From Rhodobacteraceae bacterium UBA996 (lineage in GTDB: Bacteria > Pseudomonadota > Alphaproteobacteria > Rhodobacterales > Rhodobacteraceae): 11,965 nucleotides of DNA. The stretch spans positions 1 to 11,965 of the forward strand of contig DBBA01000238.1 of NCBI GenBank assembly GCA_002291955.1. The letters are read 5' to 3'. Of this stretch, positions 1 through 6,958 are shown one piece after another. The notes under the pieces were generated by a model. That model was not told the origin of the DNA. It did no database searches and saw only the letters and a list, made by a program, of their open reading frames with translations. Numbering within the stretch: the stretch's first letter is position 1; each line of letters begins with the position of its first letter. The translations under genes were made by a program, and so were the position numbers.

Positions 1-47
1 GAGCGTCGTGCAGCCGGACAGTCCCGCTGCCGATCGAGACACCTGCG

Positions 48-371
48 ATGACGACCCTTCTGCGCGCCGCCGCCGCCGCGGCGCTGATGGGCGCGGCAGC
101 CCTGCCCGCCGCCGCCCAGAACCTCGACTTCCGCATCGTGAACAACTCGGGCTTCGTGCTGATGGAACTCTACGTCTCGCCGCAGTCGTCCAGCCAGTGG
201 GGCAACGACGTGCTCGGGCGCAACGTGATCGAATCGCCCGGCGCCGCGATGGTGCGCTTCCCCAAGGGCGGCAACGAATGCGTCTACGACATCCGCATGG
301 TGTTCGATGACGGCGACGTGCTGACCGACCAGCAGAACCTGTGCCAGATCGGGGAATACACGATCAACTGA
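48..371 (+). CDS. Small exported protein of unknown function
   Basis: A 107-residue protein. Residues 1-23 form a typical Sec signal peptide: a short basic start (Arg6), an Ala/Leu-rich core and an AAA-Q end that fits signal peptidase I cleavage after residue 23. The mature part of about 84 residues has alternating hydrophobic/polar stretches that suggest a small beta-rich domain, and two cysteines (Cys78, Cys99) that could form a disulfide in the periplasm. I see no catalytic motif and do not recognise a named family. GAGA lies about 8 nt before the ATG as a weak ribosome binding site. The stop overlaps the 3' end of the convergent MFS gene by 8 nt. Export is fairly certain; function is unknown. 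Confidence 0.8.
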   Translation: MTTLLRAAAAAALMGAAALPAAAQNLDFRIVNNSGFVLMELYVSPQSSSQWGNDVLGRNVIESPGAAMVRFPKGGNECVYDIRMVFDDGDVLTDQQNLCQIGEYTIN

Positions 372-1620
372 CACCCTCGCGGGGGCGGAGGCAGCACAGG
401 GCGTATAGCCACAGACCACCGCCCCCGGCCCCGGCAACCGCAAAGGGCAGGGCGACGGCCGCCGCGCGGCCGAGCACGGGTTCGGCCGCGCTGACCAGTG
501 CGCCGGCCAGCAGCGCCCCCACAGGCAGCGTTCCCCAGGCGAAGAACCGGTACAGGCTGTTGACCCGGCCCAGGATCGCATCGGGGATCAGCCGCTGGCG
601 GTGGCTGACGGTGACGACGTTCCACAGCATCCCGCCTGCGCCTTCGACCATCAGGCAAACCGCCGTCACCACGGGAGACGTGGTCGCGGCCAGCACAGGC
701 CAGGGCAGGGCCACCGCCGCCATCCCCGCCAGCATGGCCGGGCGCAGTCCCATCCGCACGGCAAGCCCCGGCGCCAGGATGCCGCCCGCCACCGCCCCCG
801 TCGCCCCTACGGCCAAGAGCAGACCATAGCCCTGCGCCGACAGGCCAAGCCGTTCCTGCGCATGCAGGACCAGCACGGTCAGCACCATCATCGCGCACAG
901 GTTCATCAGCCCCAGCACCACGGCCAGCCGGAACAGGAACGGCTGGCCCCAGAGCCACGCCACCCCTTCGCGAAAGGCCGGCCAGACCCGGCTGCGCGGG
1001 GGAAGGGGGCGCGGCGGCAGGACGATCAGCCACAGGCAGGCAGCCGCCACCGCAAAGGCCGCCGCGTCGAACCCGAAGGGCACCGCGACCCCCAGCCCGA
1101 TCAACAGACCCGCCAGCGGCGGCCCCAGGAAGCGCCCCGTCAGATGCTCGACCGTCCAGAGCGTGCCGTTGGCGCGTTCGAGCGATGCGGGATCGACCAC
1201 GGCAGGCAGCATGGTCTGGGCGGCATTGTCGCGCAGCACCTCGGCCGCCCCCAGAAGGAATGCCAGCACTGCCAGACCCACCACGGAGCCGGTTGCCGCG
1301 TCCGACGGGACAGACAGGGGCGGCACCGACAGCGCCAGCGCCACCACCCCCAGCATCAGCACCGCGCGCATCAGGTCGGCCCGCAGCATCAGGCGCCGCC
1401 GGTCCGCCCGGTCGGTGATCACGCCCGCAGGCAGGATCATCAGGGCCCAGGGCGCGCGGCCCGCTGCGGCCACCAGCGCGATCAGCAGGGGGTCCCGGGT
1501 GAACAGCGTGGCGAGCCACGGCAGCGCCACGACCGCCACCCCGTCGGCCAGGTTCGACACCGCGGCCCCCGACAGGAACAGCCGATAGCTGCGGTTCGCG
1601 CGGATCAGGGCCAGTCCCAT
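364..1620 (-). CDS. MFS transporter, EntS/MefA-like exporter
   Basis: A 418-residue inner-membrane protein with about 12 hydrophobic segments, the usual size for the major facilitator superfamily. After the second segment there is a conserved MFS loop, GVITDRADRRR (about residues 66-76). Two stretches are typical of the EntS/MefA exporter group: NAAQTMLPAVVDPASLERAN around residue 135, and RQRLIPDAILGRVNSLYR in the C-terminal half. Members export siderophores, macrolides or other small molecules; the substrate here cannot be told. I chose the ATG at 1620 because GAGG lies 5 nt upstream. A TTG one codon earlier (1623) is only 2 nt from that GAGG. It is divergent from the exonuclease gene with a gap of about 49 nt, and no regulator is adjacent. 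Confidence 0.88.
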   Translation of the reverse strand: MGLALIRANRSYRLFLSGAAVSNLADGVAVVALPWLATLFTRDPLLIALVAAAGRAPWALMILPAGVITDRADRRRLMLRADLMRAVLMLGVVALALSVPPLSVPSDAATGSVVGLAVLAFLLGAAEVLRDNAAQTMLPAVVDPASLERANGTLWTVEHLTGRFLGPPLAGLLIGLGVAVPFGFDAAAFAVAAACLWLIVLPPRPLPPRSRVWPAFREGVAWLWGQPFLFRLAVVLGLMNLCAMMVLTVLVLHAQERLGLSAQGYGLLLAVGATGAVAGGILAPGLAVRMGLRPAMLAGMAAVALPWPVLAATTSPVVTAVCLMVEGAGGMLWNVVTVSHRQRLIPDAILGRVNSLYRFFAWGTLPVGALLAGALVSAAEPVLGRAAAVALPFAVAGAGGGGLWLYALCCLRPREGVS

Positions 1621-1669
1621 CAAGGCCTCGCGTCTGGTGCTTGGCCGGGCGTCCCACTAGGGTCGCGGG

Positions 1670-2479
1670 ATGTCAACCGACGGACTGCCCATGCCCTTCA
1701 CGCTTGCCACCTGGAACATCAACTCGGTCCGCCTGCGCGAGGGGCTGGTGGCCCGCCTCCTGACCGAACAGGCGCCCGACATCCTGTGCCTGCAGGAATG
1801 CAAGACCCCGGTGGACAAGTTCCCGACCGACACCTTCGCGGGCCTCGGCTACCCCCACCTCGTGGCGCGGGGGCAAAAGGGCTACAACGGCGTCGCCTTC
1901 CTGTCGCGGCTGCCGCTGGCCGACGCGGGGTCCATCGACTTCGCGGGGCTCGGCCACGCCCGCCACGTGGCCGCGCGGCTCGACTCGGGCGTGGTCATCC
2001 ACAACTGCTACGTTCCCGCGGGCGGCGACATCCCCGACCGCACGGTGAACGACAAGTTCGGCCAGAAGCTCGACTGGGTCGCCGAACTGCGCGACCGCTT
2101 CCGCGCCGACCGACCGGAACGCGCGATCCTCGTGGGCGACCTGAACATCGCGCCCCGCGAGGATGACGTGTGGGACCACAAGGCGCTCCTGAAGATCGTC
2201 AGCCACACGCCGGTGGAAACCGGGCTCCTGACCGACGCGCAGGCGGCGGGCGGGTGGGTGGACGTGACGCGCGCCGACATCCCCCACGGGCGGCTCTACA
2301 GCTGGTGGTCCTACCGCGCGGCCGACTGGGACGCCGCGGACAAGGGCCGCAGGCTCGACCACATCTGGGCCAGCCGCGACATCTCGGGCGCCGCCCACGG
2401 GTCGCGCATCCTGCGCGATTCCCGCGGCTGGGACGGCCCGTCGGACCACGCGCCAGTCTTCGCGACCTTCGACCTATAG
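1670..2479 (+). CDS. xthA: Exodeoxyribonuclease III (AP endonuclease)
   Basis: A 269-residue enzyme of the exonuclease III/endonuclease-exonuclease-phosphatase family, which cuts DNA at abasic sites and trims 3' ends in base-excision repair. The expected motifs appear in order: TWNINS (residues 14-19), LQECK with metal-binding Glu43, NCYVPAG with Tyr114, GDLNIAP with Asp157 and Asn159, RLDHIW with Asp230, and SDHAPV with the catalytic Asp259-His260 pair. Length is normal. The ATG at 1670 has AGGG 7 nt upstream. A second ATG at 1691 gives the N-terminus MPFTLATWN, closer to what I expect for homologs, so the true protein may be 7 residues shorter. The stop shares a palindromic hexamer with the stop of the convergent hydrolase gene. 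Confidence 0.95.
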   Translation: MSTDGLPMPFTLATWNINSVRLREGLVARLLTEQAPDILCLQECKTPVDKFPTDTFAGLGYPHLVARGQKGYNGVAFLSRLPLADAGSIDFAGLGHARHVAARLDSGVVIHNCYVPAGGDIPDRTVNDKFGQKLDWVAELRDRFRADRPERAILVGDLNIAPREDDVWDHKALLKIVSHTPVETGLLTDAQAAGGWVDVTRADIPHGRLYSWWSYRAADWDAADKGRRLDHIWASRDISGAAHGSRILRDSRGWDGPSDHAPVFATFDL

Positions 2480-3109
2480 GGCGCGCACGGCGGCGGCCAC
2501 CGCCGCCCCCAGCGCGGCATGTTCCGCCGCCCCATAGTGCACGCCATCCACCGGGCTGACCTTGATCACTTGGCCTGCGTCCAGGAACCCCACCCCCCGC
2601 ACCTCGGCCAGCCGTTCCAGGATCGGCGCCAGCGCCCGCGACTTGGCCGCACCCCCCCAGAACTCGGCCGCCAGCACGCCCGCTTCCTCGACCGGCGGGG
2701 GCGCGATCAGCAGCACCTTGAACGGCCCCGTCAGGGCGATCGTGTCGGCATGCAGCGCGATGTCCAGAAGTGCCGCGATCCCGCCGGCCACAGCTTCGGC
2801 CGAGGCGCAGAACCGCGCCTTCACGTCGTTCGTGCCCAGCATGATCGTCAGCACGTCGATGGGCGCGTGCGACATCAATGCGATGCGCAGGCCCGCGCGG
2901 CCATCCATGTGGGCGCCCATCACCGGATCCTCAAACTGCGCGGTGCGGCCGGGCAAACCTTCCTCGACCAGCCGCCAGCCCTCGCCCAGCGCGCGGGCGG
3001 CCACGCAGGGCCAGCGCGCATCGGGCCCCAGCCGCGACCGGCCGCCATCGGGCGGGATCGGCAGGCTGCCGTGGGTGTTGCTGTCGCCGAAGGTCAGAAG
3101 GACGGGCAT
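2474..3109 (-). CDS. SGNH/GDSL-type hydrolase (arylesterase-like)
   Basis: A 211-residue hydrolase with all four SGNH blocks. Block I is FGDSNTHG with nucleophile Ser10. Block II includes Gly53 in GLPGRT. Block III is LGTNDVK with Asn94. Block V is VDGVHY with Asp188 and His191. These enzymes hydrolyse esters or acyl groups; the close fit of GDSNTHG and GTND suggests the arylesterase/acyl-esterase subgroup, but substrate is open. There is no signal peptide, so it is probably cytoplasmic. The reading frame is open 121 codons further upstream, but the motif starts at residue 7 from the ATG at 3109 and GGGGAG lies about 8 nt before that ATG, so I use it. It is divergent from the chaperone gene and convergent with xthA. 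Confidence 0.88.
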   Translation of the reverse strand: MPVLLTFGDSNTHGSLPIPPDGGRSRLGPDARWPCVAARALGEGWRLVEEGLPGRTAQFEDPVMGAHMDGRAGLRIALMSHAPIDVLTIMLGTNDVKARFCASAEAVAGGIAALLDIALHADTIALTGPFKVLLIAPPPVEEAGVLAAEFWGGAAKSRALAPILERLAEVRGVGFLDAGQVIKVSPVDGVHYGAAEHAALGAAVAAAVRAL

Positions 3110-3137
3110 CGCAGGGTCTCCCCGGCGGACGGCCCCC

Positions 3138-3168
3138 TTGGCCTTTGCCGGTGCCGCGATCATATAAG
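3138..3168 (+). promoter_or_regulatory. Possible sigma70-type promoter for the cnoX gene run
   Basis: TTGGCC (3138-3143) and TATAAG (3163-3168) resemble -35 and -10 boxes with a 19-nt spacer, slightly long. They lie about 30 nt before the ATG at 3198, in the only intergenic gap that precedes the five-gene run. TATAAG is notable because it is the only AT-rich patch in this GC-rich gap. This is a pattern match only. Confidence 0.35.
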
Positions 3169-3185
3169 GCGCGACAGCTTTGCAC

Positions 3186-3190
3186 AGGGG
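3186..3190 (+). promoter_or_regulatory. Ribosome binding site deciding the cnoX start
   Basis: AGGGG ends 7 nt before the ATG at 3198. An in-frame TTG at 3180 lies upstream of this site and would give a longer protein. The position of AGGGG favours the ATG. Confidence 0.7.
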
Positions 3191-3197
3191 AAAGCCC

Positions 3198-4121
3198 ATG
3201 CTCGGATTCGGAACCAAACCCGCGGCCCCCGCGGCACCGGGCGCCGACAGCAGCGCGCTGGTAAAGGACATCACCGAACGCACCTTCATGACCGACGTGG
3301 TCGAGGCCAGCCGCGAGGTGCCCGTCATCGTCGATTTCTGGGCGCCGTGGTGCGGGCCGTGCAAGACGCTCGGCCCCATGCTGGAGCGGGCCGTGACCGA
3401 GGCGCGCGGAAAGGTCCGCATGGTCAAGGTCAACGTGGACGAAAGCCAGCAGATCGCCGCGCAACTGCGCATCCAGTCGATCCCGACCGTCTATGCCTTC
3501 TGGCAGGGCCAGCCCGTGGACGGATTCCAGGGCGCCGTGCCCGCGTCCGAAATCAAGGCGTTCATCGACCGGCTGACCGCGCTGGCCGGTGACGGCGGCC
3601 TGGGCGAGGCGCTGGCCGCGGCCGAGGAGATGCTGACACAGGGCGCCGCCGCCGATGCCGCGCAGGTGTTCTCGGCGATCCTCGGGGAAGAACCCGAGAA
3701 TGCCGCCGCCTATGGCGGGCTGATCCGCGCGCAACTGGCCGTGGGTCAGGTCGACCAGGCCGAGGCCCTGGCCGACGCCGCCCCCGCCAAGGTCGCGAAA
3801 TCGCCCGAGATCGAGGCCGCGCGCGCCCAGATCGTGCTGGCCCGGCAGGCGGCGAACGCAGGACCCGTGAACGAGCTCCGCACCGCGGTGGACCGCAACC
3901 CGGCCGACCATGCCGCGCGCTTCGACCTCGCGCAGGCGCTGCACGCGGCGGGTCAGGTGCAGGAGGCGGTGGACGAGCTTCTGGAAATCTTCCGCCGCGA
4001 CCGCGAGTGGAACGATGGTGCGGCCAAGGCGCAGCTGTTCACCATCTTCGACGCGCTGCCGCCCAAGGATCCCATCGTCCTGGCCGGGCGCCGCCGCCTG
4101 TCGTCGATGATATTTGCCTGA
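3198..4121 (+). CDS. cnoX: Thioredoxin-TPR chaperone, CnoX type
   Basis: A 307-residue cytoplasmic protein with an N-terminal thioredoxin domain (about residues 22-128) and a C-terminal helical repeat region (about 133-300) of TPR character. The thioredoxin active site WCGPC is intact (Cys52, Cys55), and the cis-proline is Pro96 in SIPTVY. This layout is that of CnoX (YbbN), a holdase that protects unfolded proteins and hands them to GroEL/ES. The E. coli protein lacks the two-cysteine site, while an intact CXXC as here is known in the alphaproteobacterial version, so this one is probably redox active too. It heads a same-strand run of five genes; the next gene starts 3-33 nt after its stop. 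Confidence 0.9.
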   Translation: MLGFGTKPAAPAAPGADSSALVKDITERTFMTDVVEASREVPVIVDFWAPWCGPCKTLGPMLERAVTEARGKVRMVKVNVDESQQIAAQLRIQSIPTVYAFWQGQPVDGFQGAVPASEIKAFIDRLTALAGDGGLGEALAAAEEMLTQGAAADAAQVFSAILGEEPENAAAYGGLIRAQLAVGQVDQAEALADAAPAKVAKSPEIEAARAQIVLARQAANAGPVNELRTAVDRNPADHAARFDLAQALHAAGQVQEAVDELLEIFRRDREWNDGAAKAQLFTIFDALPPKDPIVLAGRRRLSSMIFA

Positions 4122-4148
4122 GCCATGCCGCGCGCTAGTTCACGGCGC

Positions 4149-4817
4149 ATGAGAATGGCGGCCGACCTTCCGGGCACGATCCCGGTGTTCCCCTTGCCCG
4201 GCGCGCTTCTGCTGCCGCGCGCCCGCTTGCCGCTGCACATCTTCGAGCCGCGCTATCTCGCGATGCTCGACGACTGCCTGAAGACACCGCACCGGCTGAT
4301 CGGGATGATCCAGCCGCGCGACGGGGGTCCCAACGGCGGCCCCGGCGGCGGGGCCGAGGGTAAGCGGCGGCTGCATGCCATCGGCTGCGCCGGGCGTCTG
4401 ACCGCGTTCTCGGAAACCGAGGATGGGCGCTACATGATCACCCTCAGCGGCCTGTCGCGCTTCCGCGTGCTGGCCGAGGTGCCGGGCTTCACGCCCTACA
4501 TCCGCTGCGACGTGTCCTGGGACGGCTTTGACCGCGACGCGGGGCCCGTCGAGACCGACCCCGGGCTGGACCGTACCGCCTTCCTCGGGCTTCTGGAGCG
4601 GTTCTTCGAGGCCGAGGGGTTGAAGACCGACTGGCCCTCCCTGCGCGAGGCCGAGGATGAGCTTCTGGTGAACTCGCTCGCCATGCTCCTGCCCCTCACA
4701 CCCGAGGACAAGCAGGCCCTGCTCGAAGCGCCCTCCCTCTCGACCCGGCGCGAGACGCTGGTGACCCTGATCGAATTCGCCCTGCGCGGCGGGTCGGGCG
4801 AAGAGGTCATGCAATGA
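4149..4817 (+). CDS. Lon N-terminal (substrate-binding) domain protein
   Basis: A 222-residue stand-alone protein matching the N-terminal substrate-binding domain of Lon protease, without the AAA+ or protease domains. The hallmark start IPVFPLPGALLLPRARLPL (about residues 11-29) is followed by HIFEPRYLAMLDD. A glycine-rich stretch at residues 59-69 interrupts the domain before HAIGCAGRL. The C-terminal half is helical. Such proteins are common in proteobacteria and their role is not settled; they may bind unfolded substrates. Three in-frame ATGs exist (4125, 4149, 4155), none with a good ribosome binding site. I chose 4149 because it leaves only a short leader before the conserved motif. The stop overlaps the next start as ATGA. 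Confidence 0.85.
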   Translation: MRMAADLPGTIPVFPLPGALLLPRARLPLHIFEPRYLAMLDDCLKTPHRLIGMIQPRDGGPNGGPGGGAEGKRRLHAIGCAGRLTAFSETEDGRYMITLSGLSRFRVLAEVPGFTPYIRCDVSWDGFDRDAGPVETDPGLDRTAFLGLLERFFEAEGLKTDWPSLREAEDELLVNSLAMLLPLTPEDKQALLEAPSLSTRRETLVTLIEFALRGGSGEEVMQ

Positions 4818-5014
4818 GGGACGACGACGCCACCCCGTCGCAGCGGCCCTGGGACCGCCACATGCTCGAGGCGCTGGTCTGCCCCGAGACGCGGGCGATG
4901 CTGACCTGGGACCCGGTGCGGCAGGAACTGGTGTCGCTCGCCGCACATCTGGCCTACCCGGTGCGCAACGGCATCCCCGTCATGCTGCGGGACGAGGCCC
5001 GCCCGCTGGAGTGA
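4814..5014 (+). CDS. Trm112-like small protein (UPF0434/YcaR type)
   Basis: A 66-residue protein of the Trm112/UPF0434 family. The core is HMLEALVCPETRAMLTW (residues 16-32) followed by ELVSLAAHLAYPVRNGIPVM (38-57), the family pattern of a CP turn followed by an AYPVRNGIPVML ending. In eukaryotes and archaea Trm112 activates methyltransferases that act on tRNA, rRNA and release factors; the bacterial role is less clear. Only one cysteine (Cys23) remains, so the zinc site of other Trm112 proteins cannot form. It begins inside the preceding gene (ATGA) and its stop overlaps the GTG start of the next gene (GTGA). Confidence 0.88.
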   Translation: MRDDDATPSQRPWDRHMLEALVCPETRAMLTWDPVRQELVSLAAHLAYPVRNGIPVMLRDEARPLE

Positions 5015-6006
5015 CGCGCTTCGCAGCGCCCCCCGCCCGCCTATCCGCGGCGGTGCAGGTGTTTCCCACGCAGGGCACCTTCACCATCAGCCGTGGCAGC
5101 CGGACCGAGGTGCGGGTGGTGACCGTCACCGCGACCGCCGATGGCCACACGGGGCAAGGCGAGGGCGTCCCCTACGCCCGCTACGCCGAAACGCCCGACA
5201 GCGTGCTGGCACAGGTGGCGGGCCTGCCCGACCGGGTGGACCACGCCGCGCTGCCCGCGCTCCTGCCCCCCGGCGCAGCGCGCGCGGCCGTCGATGCCGC
5301 GCTTTGGGACCTTGCCGCGCGGACCGCCGGGGTGTCGGCCTGGCGCCTGCTGGGCCTTGCCCCGCCGCGCCCCGTCATCACTTGCTACACCCTCTCGCTC
5401 GGCACGCCGGCCGCCATGCAGGCCGCGGCGGCGGCCAACGCCTGGCGCCCGGTGCTGAAGGTCAAGCTGGGCGGCCCGGGCGACATGGCGCGCATCGAGG
5501 CCGTGCGGGCTGGTGCGCCGGACGCGCGGCTGGTGGTGGACGCGAACGAAGGCTGGACACCGGACATCTACGCCGACCTCGCGCCGCACCTTGTGCGGTT
5601 GGGCGTGGCGCTGGTGGAACAGCCCCTGCCCGCGGGCGCGGATGCGGCACTCGCCGGCATGGCCCGCCCCCTGCCCGTCTGCGCCGACGAAAGCTGCCAC
5701 GACCGCGCCAGTCTGGCCGGGCTCGCGGGCCGCTACGACTGGGTCAACGTCAAGCTCGACAAGACCGGCGGCCTGACCGAGGCGCTGGCGACCATCGCCG
5801 CCGCCCGGGCGATGGGGCTGCGGGTGATGGTGGGCTGCATGGTCGGCACCTCGCTCGCCATGGCGCCCGCCGTGCTGGCCGCGCAGGGCGCCGACCTTGC
5901 AGACCTTGACGGCCCGCTTCTGCTGGCGCAGGACCGCCCGAACCGCCTGCGCTACGACGACGCGGGCGTGCACCCGCCGGAACCGGCGCTTTGGGGGGGA
6001 CCATGA
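5011..6006 (+). CDS. Dipeptide epimerase / N-acetyl-D-Glu racemase (enolase superfamily)
   Basis: A 331-residue enolase-superfamily enzyme. Catalytic residues appear at the expected spacing: the KxK motif Lys150/Lys152 (LKVKLGG), metal ligands Asp177 (VVDANEGW), Glu203 (VEQPL) and Asp226 (CADES), and the second lysine Lys248 (NVKLDKTGG). A DLDGPLLL motif at 298-305 is typical of L-Ala-D/L-Glu epimerases, and the numbering is within one residue of the E. coli enzyme as I recall it. Two roles are possible: epimerising L-Ala-D-Glu from recycled peptidoglycan, or racemising N-acetyl-D-glutamate (DgcA type) in D-glutamate breakdown. The start is GTG, sharing GTGA with the stop of the Trm112-like gene. 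It shares ATGA with the transaminase gene downstream, which supports a D-amino-acid role. Confidence 0.88.
   Translation: MTRFAAPPARLSAAVQVFPTQGTFTISRGSRTEVRVVTVTATADGHTGQGEGVPYARYAETPDSVLAQVAGLPDRVDHAALPALLPPGAARAAVDAALWDLAARTAGVSAWRLLGLAPPRPVITCYTLSLGTPAAMQAAAAANAWRPVLKVKLGGPGDMARIEAVRAGAPDARLVVDANEGWTPDIYADLAPHLVRLGVALVEQPLPAGADAALAGMARPLPVCADESCHDRASLAGLAGRYDWVNVKLDKTGGLTEALATIAAARAMGLRVMVGCMVGTSLAMAPAVLAAQGADLADLDGPLLLAQDRPNRLRYDDAGVHPPEPALWGGP
5993..5999 (+). promoter_or_regulatory. G7 tract serving as ribosome binding site for the transaminase
   Basis: A run of seven G bases lies 3 nt before the ATG at 6003. It is the only Shine-Dalgarno-like sequence there and also encodes the last residues of the epimerase. 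Confidence 0.5.
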
Positions 6007-6863
6007 CCCGCACCGTCTATGTGAATGGCGACTACCTGCCGGAAACCGAGGCCAAGGTGTCCGTGTTCGACCGCGGCTTCCTGATGGCCGACGGCGTGTA
6101 CGAGGTGACGAGTGTGCTGGACGGCAAGCTCATCGACTATGCGGGCCACGCGGCGCGGCTGGAACGCTCGCTGTCGGAGCTTGGCATGGGGATGCCGATG
6201 ACGGCCGACGCGCTGCTGGACGTCCACCGCGAACTGGTCGTCCGGAACGAGCTTCTGGACGGGATGATCTATCTGCAGATCACCCGCGGAAACCCCGGCG
6301 ACCGCGACTTTGCCTATCCGCCCGCGGACACGCCGCAGACCGTCGTGCTGTTCACGCAAGCCAAGCCCGGGCTCGCCGACAGCCCGATGGCCAGGACCGG
6401 CCTGCGCGTCATCTCGATCCCCGATGCCCGCTGGGCGCGGCGCGACATCAAGACGGTGCAGCTCCTGTACCCGTCCATGGGCAAGATGATGGCCAAGGCC
6501 GCGGGCTGCGACGACGCCTGGATGGTCGAGGATGGTGCCGTGACCGAAGGCACGTCGAACAACGCCTACATCGTCAAGGGCAACCGGATCATCACCCGGA
6601 ACCTTGGGACCGAGATCCTGCACGGCATCACCCGCGCCGTCGTCCTGCGCTTCGCCCGCGAGGCGCAGATGGAGGTCGAGGAACGCGCCTTCACCATTGA
6701 CGAGGCCAAGGCCGCGGACGAGGCGTTCATCACCTCGGCATCGATGTTCGTGATGCCGGTGGTCGAGATCGACGGAGCCCAGGTCGGCGCTGGCACGCCC
6801 GGCCGGGTGGCCACACGCCTGCGCGAGATCTACCTGGACGAAAGCCGCAAGGCGGCGGTCTAG
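6003..6863 (+). CDS. dat: D-amino-acid transaminase (PLP fold type IV)
   Basis: A 286-residue PLP enzyme of fold type IV. Lys150 in ARRDIKTVQLL is the expected Schiff-base lysine, and TEGTSNNAYIV with Glu182 is the conserved cofactor-binding loop. The N-terminal YVNGDYLPETEAKVSVFDRG and RDFAYP around residue 101 fit D-alanine aminotransferase better than branched-chain enzymes. The reaction moves the amino group between D-amino acids and 2-oxo acids, for example D-Ala with 2-oxoglutarate giving pyruvate and D-Glu. The ATG at 6003 gives an ATGA overlap with the epimerase stop. A TTG at 5991 is also in frame but less likely. It is the last gene of the run; distinguishing it from a 4-amino-4-deoxychorismate lyase or branched-chain enzyme rests on motifs only. 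Confidence 0.9.
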   Translation: MTRTVYVNGDYLPETEAKVSVFDRGFLMADGVYEVTSVLDGKLIDYAGHAARLERSLSELGMGMPMTADALLDVHRELVVRNELLDGMIYLQITRGNPGDRDFAYPPADTPQTVVLFTQAKPGLADSPMARTGLRVISIPDARWARRDIKTVQLLYPSMGKMMAKAAGCDDAWMVEDGAVTEGTSNNAYIVKGNRIITRNLGTEILHGITRAVVLRFAREAQMEVEERAFTIDEAKAADEAFITSASMFVMPVVEIDGAQVGAGTPGRVATRLREIYLDESRKAAV

Positions 6864-6877
6864 CTCCGCCGCCTGCA

Positions 6878-6908
6878 ACAGGGCGGACGGATGTCGCCGT
6901 TGCCCTGT
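6878..6908. terminator. Inverted repeat between convergent genes, possible terminator
   Basis: ACAGGGC (6878-6884) and GCCCTGT (6902-6908) can form a 7-bp stem between the 3' ends of dat (+) and the glycosyltransferase-like gene (-). No T-tract follows on either strand, so it is not a standard intrinsic terminator. Confidence 0.3.
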
Positions 6909-6958
6909 CCGCGGCACCGTCCAACCGGGCCAGGATGCCGGGCAGGCGGACGACGGGC

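Noticed and set aside
601..2166. Long + strand open frame of 521 codons
   Set aside because: It is rich in Arg, Gln, His and Pro and lies antisense to the MFS gene and in another frame of xthA, both of which have clear motifs. High GC content creates such long shadow frames.
3110..3472. 121-codon N-terminal extension of the SGNH hydrolase
   Set aside because: It overlaps the divergent chaperone gene, and the GDS motif lies at the proper distance from the ATG at 3109, which has its own ribosome binding site.
2931..3944. Long minus-strand open frame of 337 codons opposite the chaperone gene
   Set aside because: The + strand frame has an unmistakable thioredoxin active site and ribosome binding site; the antisense frame shows no domain.
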